NCBI RefSeq assembly: GCF_014268815.2
Contig: NZ_JABWRE020000001.1
Span: forward strand, 4,841,001-4,905,000
Direction of reading: 5' to 3'
From: Pseudomonas urmiensis
Lineage (GTDB): Bacteria > Pseudomonadota > Gammaproteobacteria > Pseudomonadales > Pseudomonadaceae
Length of the DNA: 64,000 nucleotides
The first letter of the stretch is position 1, and the number at the start of each line of letters is the position of its first letter. Shown here piece after piece: positions 26,337 to 34,671 of this stretch. Both the position numbers and the translations under genes were made by a program. The notes beneath the pieces are model-generated. The model saw only the letters and a list, made by a program, of their open reading frames with translations. It searched no databases and had not been told where the DNA came from.

Positions 26337-26903
26337 TCAGCCGCGCAGCCAGTTGGCACAGCGGCGGGTCACCCACGGCATGATGTAGAACACCACCGGC
26401 AAGATGACGAACAGGTTGACGATCAGGTTGCCCGCCACTGGCCCGCCCAGGTGCGGGAAGCGGGCGAAAAACGGCGCCAGCAACTGCGGGATGACCATGG
26501 TCATTGGGCAGATCACCAGGTAGGTCAGCAGTGCCTGCTTCCAGCGCGGCGGCTGCGCGGCGTTGCTACTCGGCGGGGTGAACCAGAACTCCGGATCCTC
26601 ATGCACCTGGGTGTGGTCGCCGTCTTCGAGCAACGGCAGCACTTCACTGACCAGCGCCTGGCGCTCGGCTGAGTTGACCCAGGCCTGCAACAGCCCCGCA
26701 TCGGCAAAGCGCACCACGGTGGTGAAGTGCCGGCCACCGTCGTCTGGGCGAATCACGTTGACGTCCAGATGGCCAGGTTGCAGGCGGGCTGCGGAGACCG
26801 CGCGCTTGAGCCAGGCCTCATAGCGGCTCAGTGATTCGGCGCGGGCCTTGTGCTGGATGACCAGGGTCACCACGTTGCGGTTGTCTTGGGTTGCAGTGTT
26901 CAT
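26337..26903 (-). CDS. Antibiotic-biosynthesis-monooxygenase-type protein with membrane tail
   Basis: 188 residues from ATG 26903. Residues 10-100 form an ABM (dimeric ferredoxin-like) domain with VTLVIQHKARAESLSRYEAWLKRAV and the HLDVNVIRP strand. Residues 120-180 hold two membrane helices (ALLTYLVICPMTMVIPQLL and IVNLFVILPVVFYIMPWV). Such ABM-plus-membrane proteins are common next to YcaC or hydrolase genes, but the reaction is unknown. It starts 88 bp after the YcaC copy 3 stop. Confidence 0.82.
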   Translation of the reverse strand: MNTATQDNRNVVTLVIQHKARAESLSRYEAWLKRAVSAARLQPGHLDVNVIRPDDGGRHFTTVVRFADAGLLQAWVNSAERQALVSEVLPLLEDGDHTQVHEDPEFWFTPPSSNAAQPPRWKQALLTYLVICPMTMVIPQLLAPFFARFPHLGGPVAGNLIVNLFVILPVVFYIMPWVTRRCANWLRG

Positions 26904-26991
26904 CGGCGTTCCCTGGAGATGAGCGGGCCAAGGCCCACTGTGCGGCAGTGGGCAGGCGCTGGATTGGATCAATGTGCTGTGGGCGGATGAT

Positions 26992-27621
26992 TTACTTGGC
27001 GGCAGTCAGCGCGTTGTAGCTGGTCATCAGGTTGCGGTAGTCCGGGATGTGGTTGGAGCACAGCGCAGCCAGGCCTTCGATGTCGTTGCGCCAGTCGCGG
27101 TGCAGCTCGCAGGCCACCCCGAACCAAGTCATCAGCTGGGCGCCAGCACGGCTCATGCGGTCGTGGGCGGCGTCGCGGGTCATCTCGTTGAAGGTGCCGG
27201 AGGCATCGGTCACCACGAACACTTCGAACTCTTCTTCCAGGGCCGCCAGCGCTGGGAAGGCCACGCACACTTCAGTCACCACACCGGCGATGATCAGCTG
27301 CTTCTTGCCAGTGGCCTTGACTGCCTTGACGAAGTCTTCGTTGTCCCAGGCGTTGATCTGGCCTGGGCGGGCGATGTACGGCGCATCTGGGAACAGCGCT
27401 TTCAGCTCCGGCACCAGCGGGCCGTTGGGGCCTTGCTCGAAGCTGGTGGTGAGGATGGTCGGCAGGTTGAAGAACTTGGCCAAGTCAGCCAGGGCCAGCA
27501 CGTTGTTCTTGAAGCGGTCTGGCTCGATGTCACGTACCAGCGACAGCAGGCCAGCTTGGTGGTCGACCAGCAGTACGGCGGCGTCGTCTTTGTTCAGGCG
27601 GTTGTATTTGAAGTGGGCCAT
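26992..27621 (-). CDS. YcaC-type isochorismatase-family hydrolase, copy 3
   Basis: 209 residues, almost identical to the copy at 19991-20620 in protein, DNA and upstream region, with the same catalytic residues (D20, C119) and the same AGGAGC ribosome site. The further in-frame ATG at 27696 is ignored because the matching upstream start is absent from copy 2. Unlike copy 2, no LysR gene is divergent to it. Instead it heads a row with the ABM-type and alpha/beta hydrolase genes. Confidence 0.92.
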   Translation of the reverse strand: MAHFKYNRLNKDDAAVLLVDHQAGLLSLVRDIEPDRFKNNVLALADLAKFFNLPTILTTSFEQGPNGPLVPELKALFPDAPYIARPGQINAWDNEDFVKAVKATGKKQLIIAGVVTEVCVAFPALAALEEEFEVFVVTDASGTFNEMTRDAAHDRMSRAGAQLMTWFGVACELHRDWRNDIEGLAALCSNHIPDYRNLMTSYNALTAAK

Positions 27622-27753
27622 GGTCGTGCTCCTAAAGGGGATTTTGATGTTCAGTGAGTTGGGTGTTTCGCGTTGATGGGGAAAGATTAAAACCAAGACC
27701 TTTGGCGCACTAGATAGCGAAATTTGCCTTTAGCGTTCTGTTTTGTGAACGAT
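27002..27753. repeat. Duplicated block, copy B (matches 20001-20752)
   Basis: See copy A; same length and direction, containing the hydrolase gene and its promoter region. The right boundary is at the palindrome CGTTC...GAACG. Confidence 0.9.
27734..27751. promoter_or_regulatory. Palindrome upstream of ycaC copy 3
   Basis: CGTTCTGTTTTGTGAACG: the CGTTC/GAACG arms are conserved while the centre has changed by two bases relative to copy A, which hints at selection on the arms. Confidence 0.4.
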
Positions 27754-27924
27754 AGAATTTAGCCCCATAGATACATTTCCTAACCTCGCCCGCGATCTCC
27801 CCTTGGCTTGGCTACATCCAAATCTTCAAGCCGCGTAGGACGTTTCTCTATCTGCCCACACCGGGAAAAATTGCCTCGCCGAGCTGCTAGGTTGCGGACT
27901 TTCTGCGTAAGGAAGGCGGGCATC

Positions 27925-29322
27925 ATGAGTCAACGGCTTAACATCTTTGGCAAGGGTCAGGGCCTGGACGGCGACCTCACCAGCACCGGCGCTCGCTGCA
28001 TCGCCAGCCGCGCGCGGGGGCAGGTTCATGCCATTGCCTGGCTACTCGAAGGGGACAAAACCACGCCCTGTCCTCGGTGCGGCATCGAGGGCACGATCAT
28101 CCGTGGCGAATCACGTTGGCGGCAGGACGACATTCCCACTGCCGTAGATGGCTCACTGGTGCAGTGCGGCTGTCCTTTAGGCAGCAACTATGTGGTAGCG
28201 CCCCTTCATCAGCGGCCCGCACCCAAGAGCGCCATCGCCACTCAGACCTATGCACCCTCATTCAGCTCTACGCCGCGCGCCTCTGCTCAACATGCTTTCA
28301 ACACCTTTGCCCGGGACACCTCTCCCGCGCCAGGCCTTGAGCCAGGTTTTCACATTGTTCAGTACAGCCAGTCGTTCGATCAGTTACTGGACCGGCTGGC
28401 CATTCACGACAGACTGCTGATCAAGCATCTGCAGCGTCTCAATCCAAACTTTGCGCAGGGTTTCAAAGCCGGCGAGATCTTCGTCATTGGCGACCCCAAC
28501 AACGGCCATATGTGCACCCGCGAGGAACTGCACCTGATGGAAGCGGCGGACCTGGCGCGCGATAGCCTGGCCAGCTTGAGCGACGGCGAAGCCGATTTCA
28601 TGATGCGCCATCAGGCCGAGATCGCTGGGTTGTTGAGCGATGTGAGCCTGGCGATGGGAGTAAGCCAAGCGATGATGGCCAAGTCGCTTGAAGAATTGAA
28701 AAATACGCTGAACTACATAGAGAAACTTCACCAACAGCAGTTCTCCAAGCACGGTCATCTGCGAAGCCCAGAGTTTTTTGCGGAACGCAAAAAACTCTTC
28801 AAACAGTTGGATGTAAAACTGAGGATGAGTTTTCTCAACAAGACGATGGATTTAGGGAGTCATCACGGATTACGTCGAGATCTTGGTATTTCGAGCAAAA
28901 GCCTTGTGCATCACTGGTCCAAAGCAGGTGGACCGAGTCAGATACCAGGGTATACAACGCATCTGGATAAGCTGGCACGTATCTCAAAATACCTTGAGCG
29001 CGGAGGTCAAATCGGAATTGTGATTGGCGCAGGCGCTTCTCTATTAAAGGTGCAGGAGGTCTGCAGAGCCGGGGAAACTGCAGCGTGTCGAAAAGTCAGG
29101 TTTACGGAAGCTGGCAGTTTTGCTGGAGGGCTAGGAATGGGTGCCTATGCTGGTGCCTTGGCCGGCGATCTAACCACTGTTGCCTGCTTCGGTCTCGGCC
29201 CGATCAGCGCTACTGTGTGCGGGATAGTTTTGGTGGGTGCCGGATCTCTGACTGGCGGCTACATAGGCATGTCAGGAGGAGAGTCCATCGGTGAATTTAT
29301 TTATGAGGTAACCGAGCCATGA
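27925..29322 (+). CDS. PAAR-domain T6SS effector, probably pore-forming
   Basis: 465 residues from ATG 27925. Residues 1-92 are a PAAR tip domain (GQGLDGDLTSTGARCIAS...GSLVQCGCPLGSN). Residues 137-185 look LysM-like (FHIVQYSQSFDQLLDRL...LNPNFAQGFKAGEIFVIG), followed by a helical part. Residues 360-455 hold glycine-rich membrane segments (GIVIGAGASLLK, GGLGMGAYAGALAGD, GIVLVGAGSLTGGYIGMSGG) like glycine zippers of pore-forming toxins. The PAAR domain would sit on the VgrG spike and deliver the C-terminus into a neighbour cell. The stop overlaps the next gene by ATGA, the usual effector-immunity layout. No other T6SS genes are in the window. The 3' half is less GC-rich than its surroundings. 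Confidence 0.82.
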   Translation: MSQRLNIFGKGQGLDGDLTSTGARCIASRARGQVHAIAWLLEGDKTTPCPRCGIEGTIIRGESRWRQDDIPTAVDGSLVQCGCPLGSNYVVAPLHQRPAPKSAIATQTYAPSFSSTPRASAQHAFNTFARDTSPAPGLEPGFHIVQYSQSFDQLLDRLAIHDRLLIKHLQRLNPNFAQGFKAGEIFVIGDPNNGHMCTREELHLMEAADLARDSLASLSDGEADFMMRHQAEIAGLLSDVSLAMGVSQAMMAKSLEELKNTLNYIEKLHQQQFSKHGHLRSPEFFAERKKLFKQLDVKLRMSFLNKTMDLGSHHGLRRDLGISSKSLVHHWSKAGGPSQIPGYTTHLDKLARISKYLERGGQIGIVIGAGASLLKVQEVCRAGETAACRKVRFTEAGSFAGGLGMGAYAGALAGDLTTVACFGLGPISATVCGIVLVGAGSLTGGYIGMSGGESIGEFIYEVTEP

Positions 29323-29717
29323 GCACATGGCCAACTCATTGGAAACTCGTATTTCTCCTCACCCCGTGGATCTTACTTTACGTGGGTTTAGCAATCACGG
29401 CGGGATTAGCCTGGAGCAAAAAGCTAGAGACCATGCTCAATGCTCTACCCAGCAGTGAATGGCTGAAACTTCAGGTGCCGATTTGGCGGTGCTTCGGTCT
29501 AAGGGGAAGATACATTCTAACGGCAATGATAGCGGGGTTACTCACCTGGCCGGTAAAACAACTGCATATTCGCAAAGGTAAGTTAAACAATGAGGATGTT
29601 GATAACTTCCCCAGAAACCTTAAATTTCAATTATTAACAGGCAAATACCTTACCTATCTAGGGGGAACGCTTTGCATTATTACAACATGCGTATACAGGA
29701 TAAGTAAGGAGGGCTAA
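29319..29717 (+). CDS. Putative immunity protein of the PAAR effector
   Basis: 132 residues with three predicted membrane segments (LVFLLTPWILLYVGLAITAGLAW, YILTAMIAGLLTW, YLTYLGGTLCIITTCVYRI). It overlaps the effector stop by 4 nt. An inner-membrane immunity protein is what a pore-forming effector needs. The gene is A+T-richer than its neighbours, suggesting recent acquisition with the toxin end. I do not recognise the family; the call rests on position and topology. Confidence 0.65.
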   Translation: MSTWPTHWKLVFLLTPWILLYVGLAITAGLAWSKKLETMLNALPSSEWLKLQVPIWRCFGLRGRYILTAMIAGLLTWPVKQLHIRKGKLNNEDVDNFPRNLKFQLLTGKYLTYLGGTLCIITTCVYRISKEG

Positions 29718-29890
29718 ATATAGCTTTGCCATGCCAAAGTCGCGTGAGCATCCCTGCTCCCACAATGGGCTGGGTTAGTACCGCGACAAGGCAGGCATCG
29801 GCCCCGCACCATGATCAGTACGATCCCCTATTGCTTGTCCACCCCACCTGCTCTTTACTAGCCAAAGCCCTCCCCCGCTCCGAGACCGTC

Positions 29891-31318
29891 ATGCTGGCTT
29901 TCATCCAGTCATACCCGCTGTTGCTCGGCACTTGCCTGATCTTCCTCGACCTGCTGCTGTGGCAGTTGATCCCGCTCCAGCGCCAGCCCTGGCGCATCGC
30001 TACGCGGCTGGTGATCTTCCTGCTGTTCAGCTGGGTATTGCTGGCCGCCGGCATGAGCCCACTGCAACCGCCGCCGTGGGCCGATGATGTCTCGCGCAAT
30101 TTGATGGCGACGGTACTGGCGATTGGCTGGTGGCTGTTCGGTGCACGCACGGTCACGGTGGTGTTCGGCCTGCTGCTGGTGGCGCGCGGCAGTCATGGCG
30201 GGCGCTTGCTGCAGGATGTGCTGGGGGCGTTGATCTTCCTGGTGGCGGTGGTGGCGGCAGCGGCGTATGTCATGCAACTGCCGGTCAAGGGCCTGCTGGC
30301 GACCTCGGGGGTGATGGCCATCGTTATCGGCCTGGCGTTGCAGAGCACCCTGAGCGATGTGTTTTCCGGGATCGTGCTGAACACCACCCGGCCCTATCAG
30401 ATCGGCGACTCGATCTCGATCGATGGCACTGAGGGCAAGGTGATCGATATCGATTGGCGGGCCACGCGCATGATCACCGGCAGCGGCAGCCTGGCGGTGA
30501 TCCCTAACTCGGTGGCAGCCAAGGCCAAGTTGCTCAACCACAGCCGACCTGCCGACCGCAACGGTGTGTCGATCAGTGTGGTGGTGCCGGCCAAAGTCCG
30601 CCCCAAGCGGGTCTTCGACGCCTTGGAAAAGGCCCTGCAAGGGACGTCGGCGCTATTGGACAACCCCGCCCCCAAGGTCACGGTGAAAGCCTCGACGCTT
30701 GAGTCAGTGGAATACGAAGCCAGCGGGTTCATCGCCGATATGGCGCGCAAGACCGAAGTGCGCAACCAGCTGTTCGACCTCGCTCACCGTCATCTGGAAG
30801 CCACTGGGGTGATGTGGAACGTCGACCTGGCCGTGGCGCCGCGCAGTCGTCAGCGCGAGTTGCTCGACGAGGTGCGGGTCTTCCGCTCGTTGAGCAGTGA
30901 GGAGCGCGATGCGCTGAGCCAGCGCATGACGGCCATGGAGTACCTGGCCGATCAGGTGATCCTGGGCGTGGGTGAGCGTTCCGAGCATGTGTTGGTGATT
31001 GGCAGCGGCGTGGTCTCGGCCTCGGTGCGCGATGGCGAACGGCTGATCGAGGCTGGGCGCATGGGGCCAGGTGAGGTGCTGGCGATCGAAGGGTTGGTCG
31101 ATGACGAAGACTCAGCGGTGGAGTTCCGCACGCTGACCGGTTGCGTGCTGTACCGCATCGACAAGGAGCAGGTCCGCAGTTGCCTGGTCGAGCGCGGCGA
31201 GGTGCAGTCGGCGCTGACCAAACTGCAGCGCTTCCGTCGACAGAGTCGGGAGTCATTGCTGATGCAAAAGCCTGCGGTGGTGAAAAAAGGTGGCTTCCTG
31301 AGTTGGCTGCACAAGTGA
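29891..31318 (+). CDS. MscS-family channel with C-terminal cyclic-nucleotide-binding-like domain
   Basis: 475 residues from ATG 29891; the in-frame upstream start adds nothing recognisable. Membrane helices cover about 1-150, then the MscS core (VMAIVIGLALQSTLSDVFSGIVLNTTRPYQIGDSISIDG) and the beta domain with VIPNSVAAKAKLLNHSRP. Residues 330-445 form a cNMP-binding fold (VFRSLSSEERDALSQRM, GPGEVLAIEGLVDDE), as in MscK/bCNG-type channels. It should release solutes on osmotic downshock or be gated by a nucleotide. A degenerate copy of its last 58 bp lies 100 bp downstream. Confidence 0.88.
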   Translation: MLAFIQSYPLLLGTCLIFLDLLLWQLIPLQRQPWRIATRLVIFLLFSWVLLAAGMSPLQPPPWADDVSRNLMATVLAIGWWLFGARTVTVVFGLLLVARGSHGGRLLQDVLGALIFLVAVVAAAAYVMQLPVKGLLATSGVMAIVIGLALQSTLSDVFSGIVLNTTRPYQIGDSISIDGTEGKVIDIDWRATRMITGSGSLAVIPNSVAAKAKLLNHSRPADRNGVSISVVVPAKVRPKRVFDALEKALQGTSALLDNPAPKVTVKASTLESVEYEASGFIADMARKTEVRNQLFDLAHRHLEATGVMWNVDLAVAPRSRQRELLDEVRVFRSLSSEERDALSQRMTAMEYLADQVILGVGERSEHVLVIGSGVVSASVRDGERLIEAGRMGPGEVLAIEGLVDDEDSAVEFRTLTGCVLYRIDKEQVRSCLVERGEVQSALTKLQRFRRQSRESLLMQKPAVVKKGGFLSWLHK

Positions 31319-31327
31319 TTGTGTGTC

Positions 31328-31365
31328 AGTCCTGGCCTCTTCGCGGGCAAGCCCGCTCCCACATG
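31328..31365. repeat. Single REP element
   Basis: GTCCTGGCCTCTTCGCGGGC-type REP, ending CTCCCACATGG, 10 bp past the channel stop. Confidence 0.85.
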
Positions 31366-31420
31366 GAACGCACAGACCTTAACTATTGTGGAGGGCCTCT
31401 AGGGGACGGCAATCACTGTT

Positions 31421-31478
31421 GATGCATCAGCAGACGGTGAAGAACAAAGGCGGTTTCCTGAGTTGGCTGCACAGTTGA
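31421..31478 (+). repeat. Duplicated 3' end of the MscS-type gene
   Basis: 58 bp that match the last 58 bp of the channel gene (31261-31318) at about 46 positions with no gaps, including an in-frame end reading GGFLSWLHS-stop. The REP at 31328 lies between the two copies. Confidence 0.8.
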
Positions 31479-31500
31479 GTGTGCCAACGGGTTATCAGGC

Positions 31501-31588
31501 GTGGGAGCGGGCTTGCCCCGCGATAGCGGCAGGGATTGCCCAGATGGCGCCTGTTCTGCCGCCATCGCGGGGCAAGCCCGCTCCCACG
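31501..31588. repeat. REP inverted pair
   Basis: GTGGGAGCGGGCTTGCCCCG and its mirror at 31566-31587, extended by GCGGCAG/CTGCCGC, in the gap before the convergent amaA end. Confidence 0.9.
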
Positions 31589-31631
31589 AGCTGCTCCCAC
31601 GACCCACTACTGGGACGCAACAGACCTCGCC

Positions 31632-32918
31632 TTAGAGCACCACCCGCAGGCACTGCCCCGCGTGGTACAGCGAGAAGCCCGACTCGTAGAAAGCCGTGCG
31701 CAACGACGGCGCGCTGACCGCCTTCATCGGCGAGAACGGCACCGGCAAACTGTCCGGGTCGTCTTTGAGCAGGAACTCGGCAAACGCCCGTCCGATCACC
31801 GTTCCGGTGGTGTTGCCACGGCCGTTGTAGCCCGTCACCGCCACCAGTCCTGGGGCCGGTTCGAACAGGCGCATCAGGTGGTCCGGGGTGAAGTCGATGC
31901 AGCCCGTCCAGTGCATCTCCCACTCGACCTTGCCCAGCTCCGGGTAGTAGTGGCTCTGGATGCGATCGGCCCAACTACGCACGAACCAGGCTGGCTTGTT
32001 ATCGACCCGGCCGAGGCTGCCAAGCAGCAGCCGGCCCTGGTCGTCACGACGAATGCTGCTGAGCACGGTGCGGGTGTCCCACGAGCCCTGGCCATGCGGC
32101 AGCACCTTGTCGGCAGCCGCACCCTGCAAGGGCGTCGAGGCGACCTGGTAGTAGTAACCACGGAAGAAGTGCTTCTGCAGATTGCTCCAGTCGCCTTCGG
32201 TGTAGGCGCCGGTGGAAATCACCACCTTGTCGGCGCGTACCGAGCCGCGCGCGGTCTTCACCCGCCAGCCATCACCCTCGCGCTCCAGGCCTTCGACCGA
32301 GGACTGCTGGAACACCTTGCCGCCCAGACGCGCCACGGCGCCAGCCAGGCCTTGGGTGTAGCCCATGGGGTTGATGGTGCCGGCGCGGCGGTCGAGCAGC
32401 GCGGCGGAGATCTTGTCGGTACCGCAGTATTCCTGGCATTGCGCGCCGGTCAGCAACTCGACATCGGCGCCACGCCGGGTCCATTGCTGGTGGCGAGCCT
32501 CAAGGTCGGCGATGCCGGTGGCGTTGTGCGCCATGTGCAGAGTGCCTTGGTGCTGGGCCTGGCAGTCGATGCCAAGCCGCTCGATCATGGCGAACACTTC
32601 GCCAGGCGCATCGCCCAAAGCCTTGTTCAGGCGGCTACCCTGCTTGTGGCCCAAGGTGGCCTCGACGTCATCGGGGCGGATCCAGGTGCCGGCGTTGACC
32701 AGGCCGACGTTGCGCCCCGAGCCACCGTGGCCGATCTTCCAGGCCTCAAGCAAGATCACCGACTTGCCCTGTTCGAGCAGATGGATCGCGGCGGACAGGC
32801 CTGTGATGCCGCCACCGATCACACAGACATCAGCCTGGTGTTCACCGGCCAGGGCCTGGCTGGCGACGGTAGGCTTGGTGACGAATTCCCACAAACATTC
32901 TTGACGCAATTGGGGCAT
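31632..32918 (-). CDS. amaA: L-pipecolate oxidase (FAD-dependent)
   Basis: 428 residues from ATG 32918 (GGAG at the right distance; a further ATG 15 nt upstream has no ribosome site). The FAD-binding Rossmann motif is VCVIGGGITGLSAAIHLLEQG near 31-51, followed by the DAO-type GHGGSGRNVGLVNAG motif and a C-terminal GYNGRGNTTGTVIGRAF flavin contact. It matches AmaA of P. putida as I remember it: oxidation of L-pipecolate to piperideine-6-carboxylate in D-lysine breakdown. It lies after amaB on the same strand with an intervening hairpin. Confidence 0.9.
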   Translation of the reverse strand: MPQLRQECLWEFVTKPTVASQALAGEHQADVCVIGGGITGLSAAIHLLEQGKSVILLEAWKIGHGGSGRNVGLVNAGTWIRPDDVEATLGHKQGSRLNKALGDAPGEVFAMIERLGIDCQAQHQGTLHMAHNATGIADLEARHQQWTRRGADVELLTGAQCQEYCGTDKISAALLDRRAGTINPMGYTQGLAGAVARLGGKVFQQSSVEGLEREGDGWRVKTARGSVRADKVVISTGAYTEGDWSNLQKHFFRGYYYQVASTPLQGAAADKVLPHGQGSWDTRTVLSSIRRDDQGRLLLGSLGRVDNKPAWFVRSWADRIQSHYYPELGKVEWEMHWTGCIDFTPDHLMRLFEPAPGLVAVTGYNGRGNTTGTVIGRAFAEFLLKDDPDSLPVPFSPMKAVSAPSLRTAFYESGFSLYHAGQCLRVVL

Positions 32919-32978
32919 GACCGGCTCCAGCATATTGTTCTTATTGCGGGTCGGGCCGCGTAGGCCCTATCGCGGGTC

Positions 32979-33006
32979 AAGTCGCGGCGGTGCGCCGCTG
33001 CGACTT
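32979..33006. other. Intercistronic hairpin between amaB and amaA
   Basis: AAGTCGCGGCGG TGCG CCGCTGCGACTT, a 12-bp-arm palindrome in the 126-bp gap. It may tune the amounts of the two products; whether it terminates is unclear. Confidence 0.5.
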
Positions 33007-33044
33007 TTCCCGCGAACGGGGGCGATGGCCCCCGCCTACGATCA

Positions 33045-34535
33045 TCAGTCGAACACAATCCCTTGCGCCAGCGGCAGCTCACGCGAGTAGTTGACGGTGT
33101 TGGTCTGGCGACGCATGTAGCCTTTCCAGGCATCCGAACCGGACTCACGACCGCCGCCAGTCTCTTTCTCGCCACCGAATGCGCCGCCAATCTCTGCGCC
33201 GCTGGTGCCGATGTTGACGTTGGCGATACCGCAGTCACTGCCCGAGGCACTCTGGAAGCGCTCGGCTTCGCGGATGTCGGTGGTGAAGATGCACGAAGAC
33301 AAGCCTTGTGGCACTTCGTTGTTCAGGCGCAGCGCCTCTTCGAAATCGTCATAGGCCAGCACGTAGAGGATCGGCGCGAAGGTTTCGTGACGGACCACAT
33401 CACTCTGCCCTGGCATCTCGGCGATGGCCGGCGAGACGTAGTAGGCATTGGGGTACTCGGAGGCCAGCTGACGCTCACCGCCAAACACCTGGCCGCCCTC
33501 GTCGCGGGCCTTGGCCAGCGCTCCTTGCATGGCATCGAACGACTGCTTGTCGATCAGCGGGCCCACTAGGTTGTTCTCGCGTGGATCACCGATGCGCACT
33601 TTGCCGTAGGCGGCTTTGACGCGGGCCACCACTTCGTCCTTGATCGAGCGATGGACGATCAGCCGGCGCAGGGTGGTGCAGCGCTGGCCGGCAGTGCCGA
33701 CAGCGGAGAACAGGATGCCGCGCACGGCCAGGTCCAGATCGGCGCTCGGCGCGAGGATCATCGCGTTGTTGCCACCGAGTTCAAGAATGCTGCGGCCAAA
33801 ACGTGCAGCCACCCGTGGGCCGACTTCACGGCCCATGCGGGTGCTGCCGGTGGCGCTGACCAGTGGGACACGCACGTCATCGACCAGTGCTTCGCCGGCT
33901 TCGCGGCCGCCAATGACCAGCTGGGCCAAACCTTCAGGGGCATCGCCAAAGGCTTTCAGGGCTTTGTCGAACAGCGCCTGGCACGCCAGGGCGGTCAGCG
34001 GGGTCTTCTCCGAAGGTTTCCACACCACGGCGTTACCGGCGACCAGCGCCAGCGCGGTGTTCCATGCCCAGACCGCGACCGGGAAGTTGAAGGCGCTGAT
34101 CACGCCGACCACGCCCAGCGGGTGCCAGGATTCACGCATGTGGTGGCCAGGGCGCTCGGAGGCGATGGTCAGGCCGTACAGCTGGCGCGACAGGCCTACG
34201 GCGAAGTCGCAGATGTCGATCATTTCCTGTACTTCACCCAGGCCTTCCTGAGTGATCTTGCCGGCTTCGACCGAGACCAGCTCACCGAGGTCGGCCTTGT
34301 GTTCGCGCAGCACTTCACCGAACAGACGCACCAACTCACCGCGACGCGGGGCCGGCACACTGCGCCAGGCTTCAAAGGCAGCATGGGCCTGGTCGATGCG
34401 CGCAGTGGTCTCGGCCTTGCCGAGCAGCTTCACCGTAGCGATCTGGCTACCATCGATCGGGGTGTGAACAGGGTAGTCGCCCTGGGTGTAAGCCTGGGCA
34501 GCGACGCCTAGACGCTCGAGCAATGCAGCAACCAT
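33045..34535 (-). CDS. amaB: Piperideine-6-carboxylate (aminoadipate semialdehyde) dehydrogenase
   Basis: 496 residues, aldehyde dehydrogenase fold with catalytic C286 (TAGQRCTTLRR) and E252 (LELGGNNAM), and the ALDH7-type start. In P. putida AmaB oxidises the product of AmaA to L-2-aminoadipate. The ATG at 34535 is preceded by TAGGAGAAGCACA. It is divergent from a LysR regulator, the arrangement expected for its control. Confidence 0.92.
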   Translation of the reverse strand: MVAALLERLGVAAQAYTQGDYPVHTPIDGSQIATVKLLGKAETTARIDQAHAAFEAWRSVPAPRRGELVRLFGEVLREHKADLGELVSVEAGKITQEGLGEVQEMIDICDFAVGLSRQLYGLTIASERPGHHMRESWHPLGVVGVISAFNFPVAVWAWNTALALVAGNAVVWKPSEKTPLTALACQALFDKALKAFGDAPEGLAQLVIGGREAGEALVDDVRVPLVSATGSTRMGREVGPRVAARFGRSILELGGNNAMILAPSADLDLAVRGILFSAVGTAGQRCTTLRRLIVHRSIKDEVVARVKAAYGKVRIGDPRENNLVGPLIDKQSFDAMQGALAKARDEGGQVFGGERQLASEYPNAYYVSPAIAEMPGQSDVVRHETFAPILYVLAYDDFEEALRLNNEVPQGLSSCIFTTDIREAERFQSASGSDCGIANVNIGTSGAEIGGAFGGEKETGGGRESGSDAWKGYMRRQTNTVNYSRELPLAQGIVFD

Positions 34536-34671
34536 TGTGCTTCTCCTACATCGGGTGAAGGGTGGTAAAGGTGATGTGGATCAGTATTAATCCGATCACA
34601 GCGGTGCAACAAACGACCTTTATTCCGCATATCATTCCCTCAGCTCATGATCCCTTGCCATAGAGACTGCT

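Noticed and set aside
31536..32963. 475-aa plus-strand frame opposite amaA
   Set aside because: Complement of a recognised FAD enzyme; no motif of its own.
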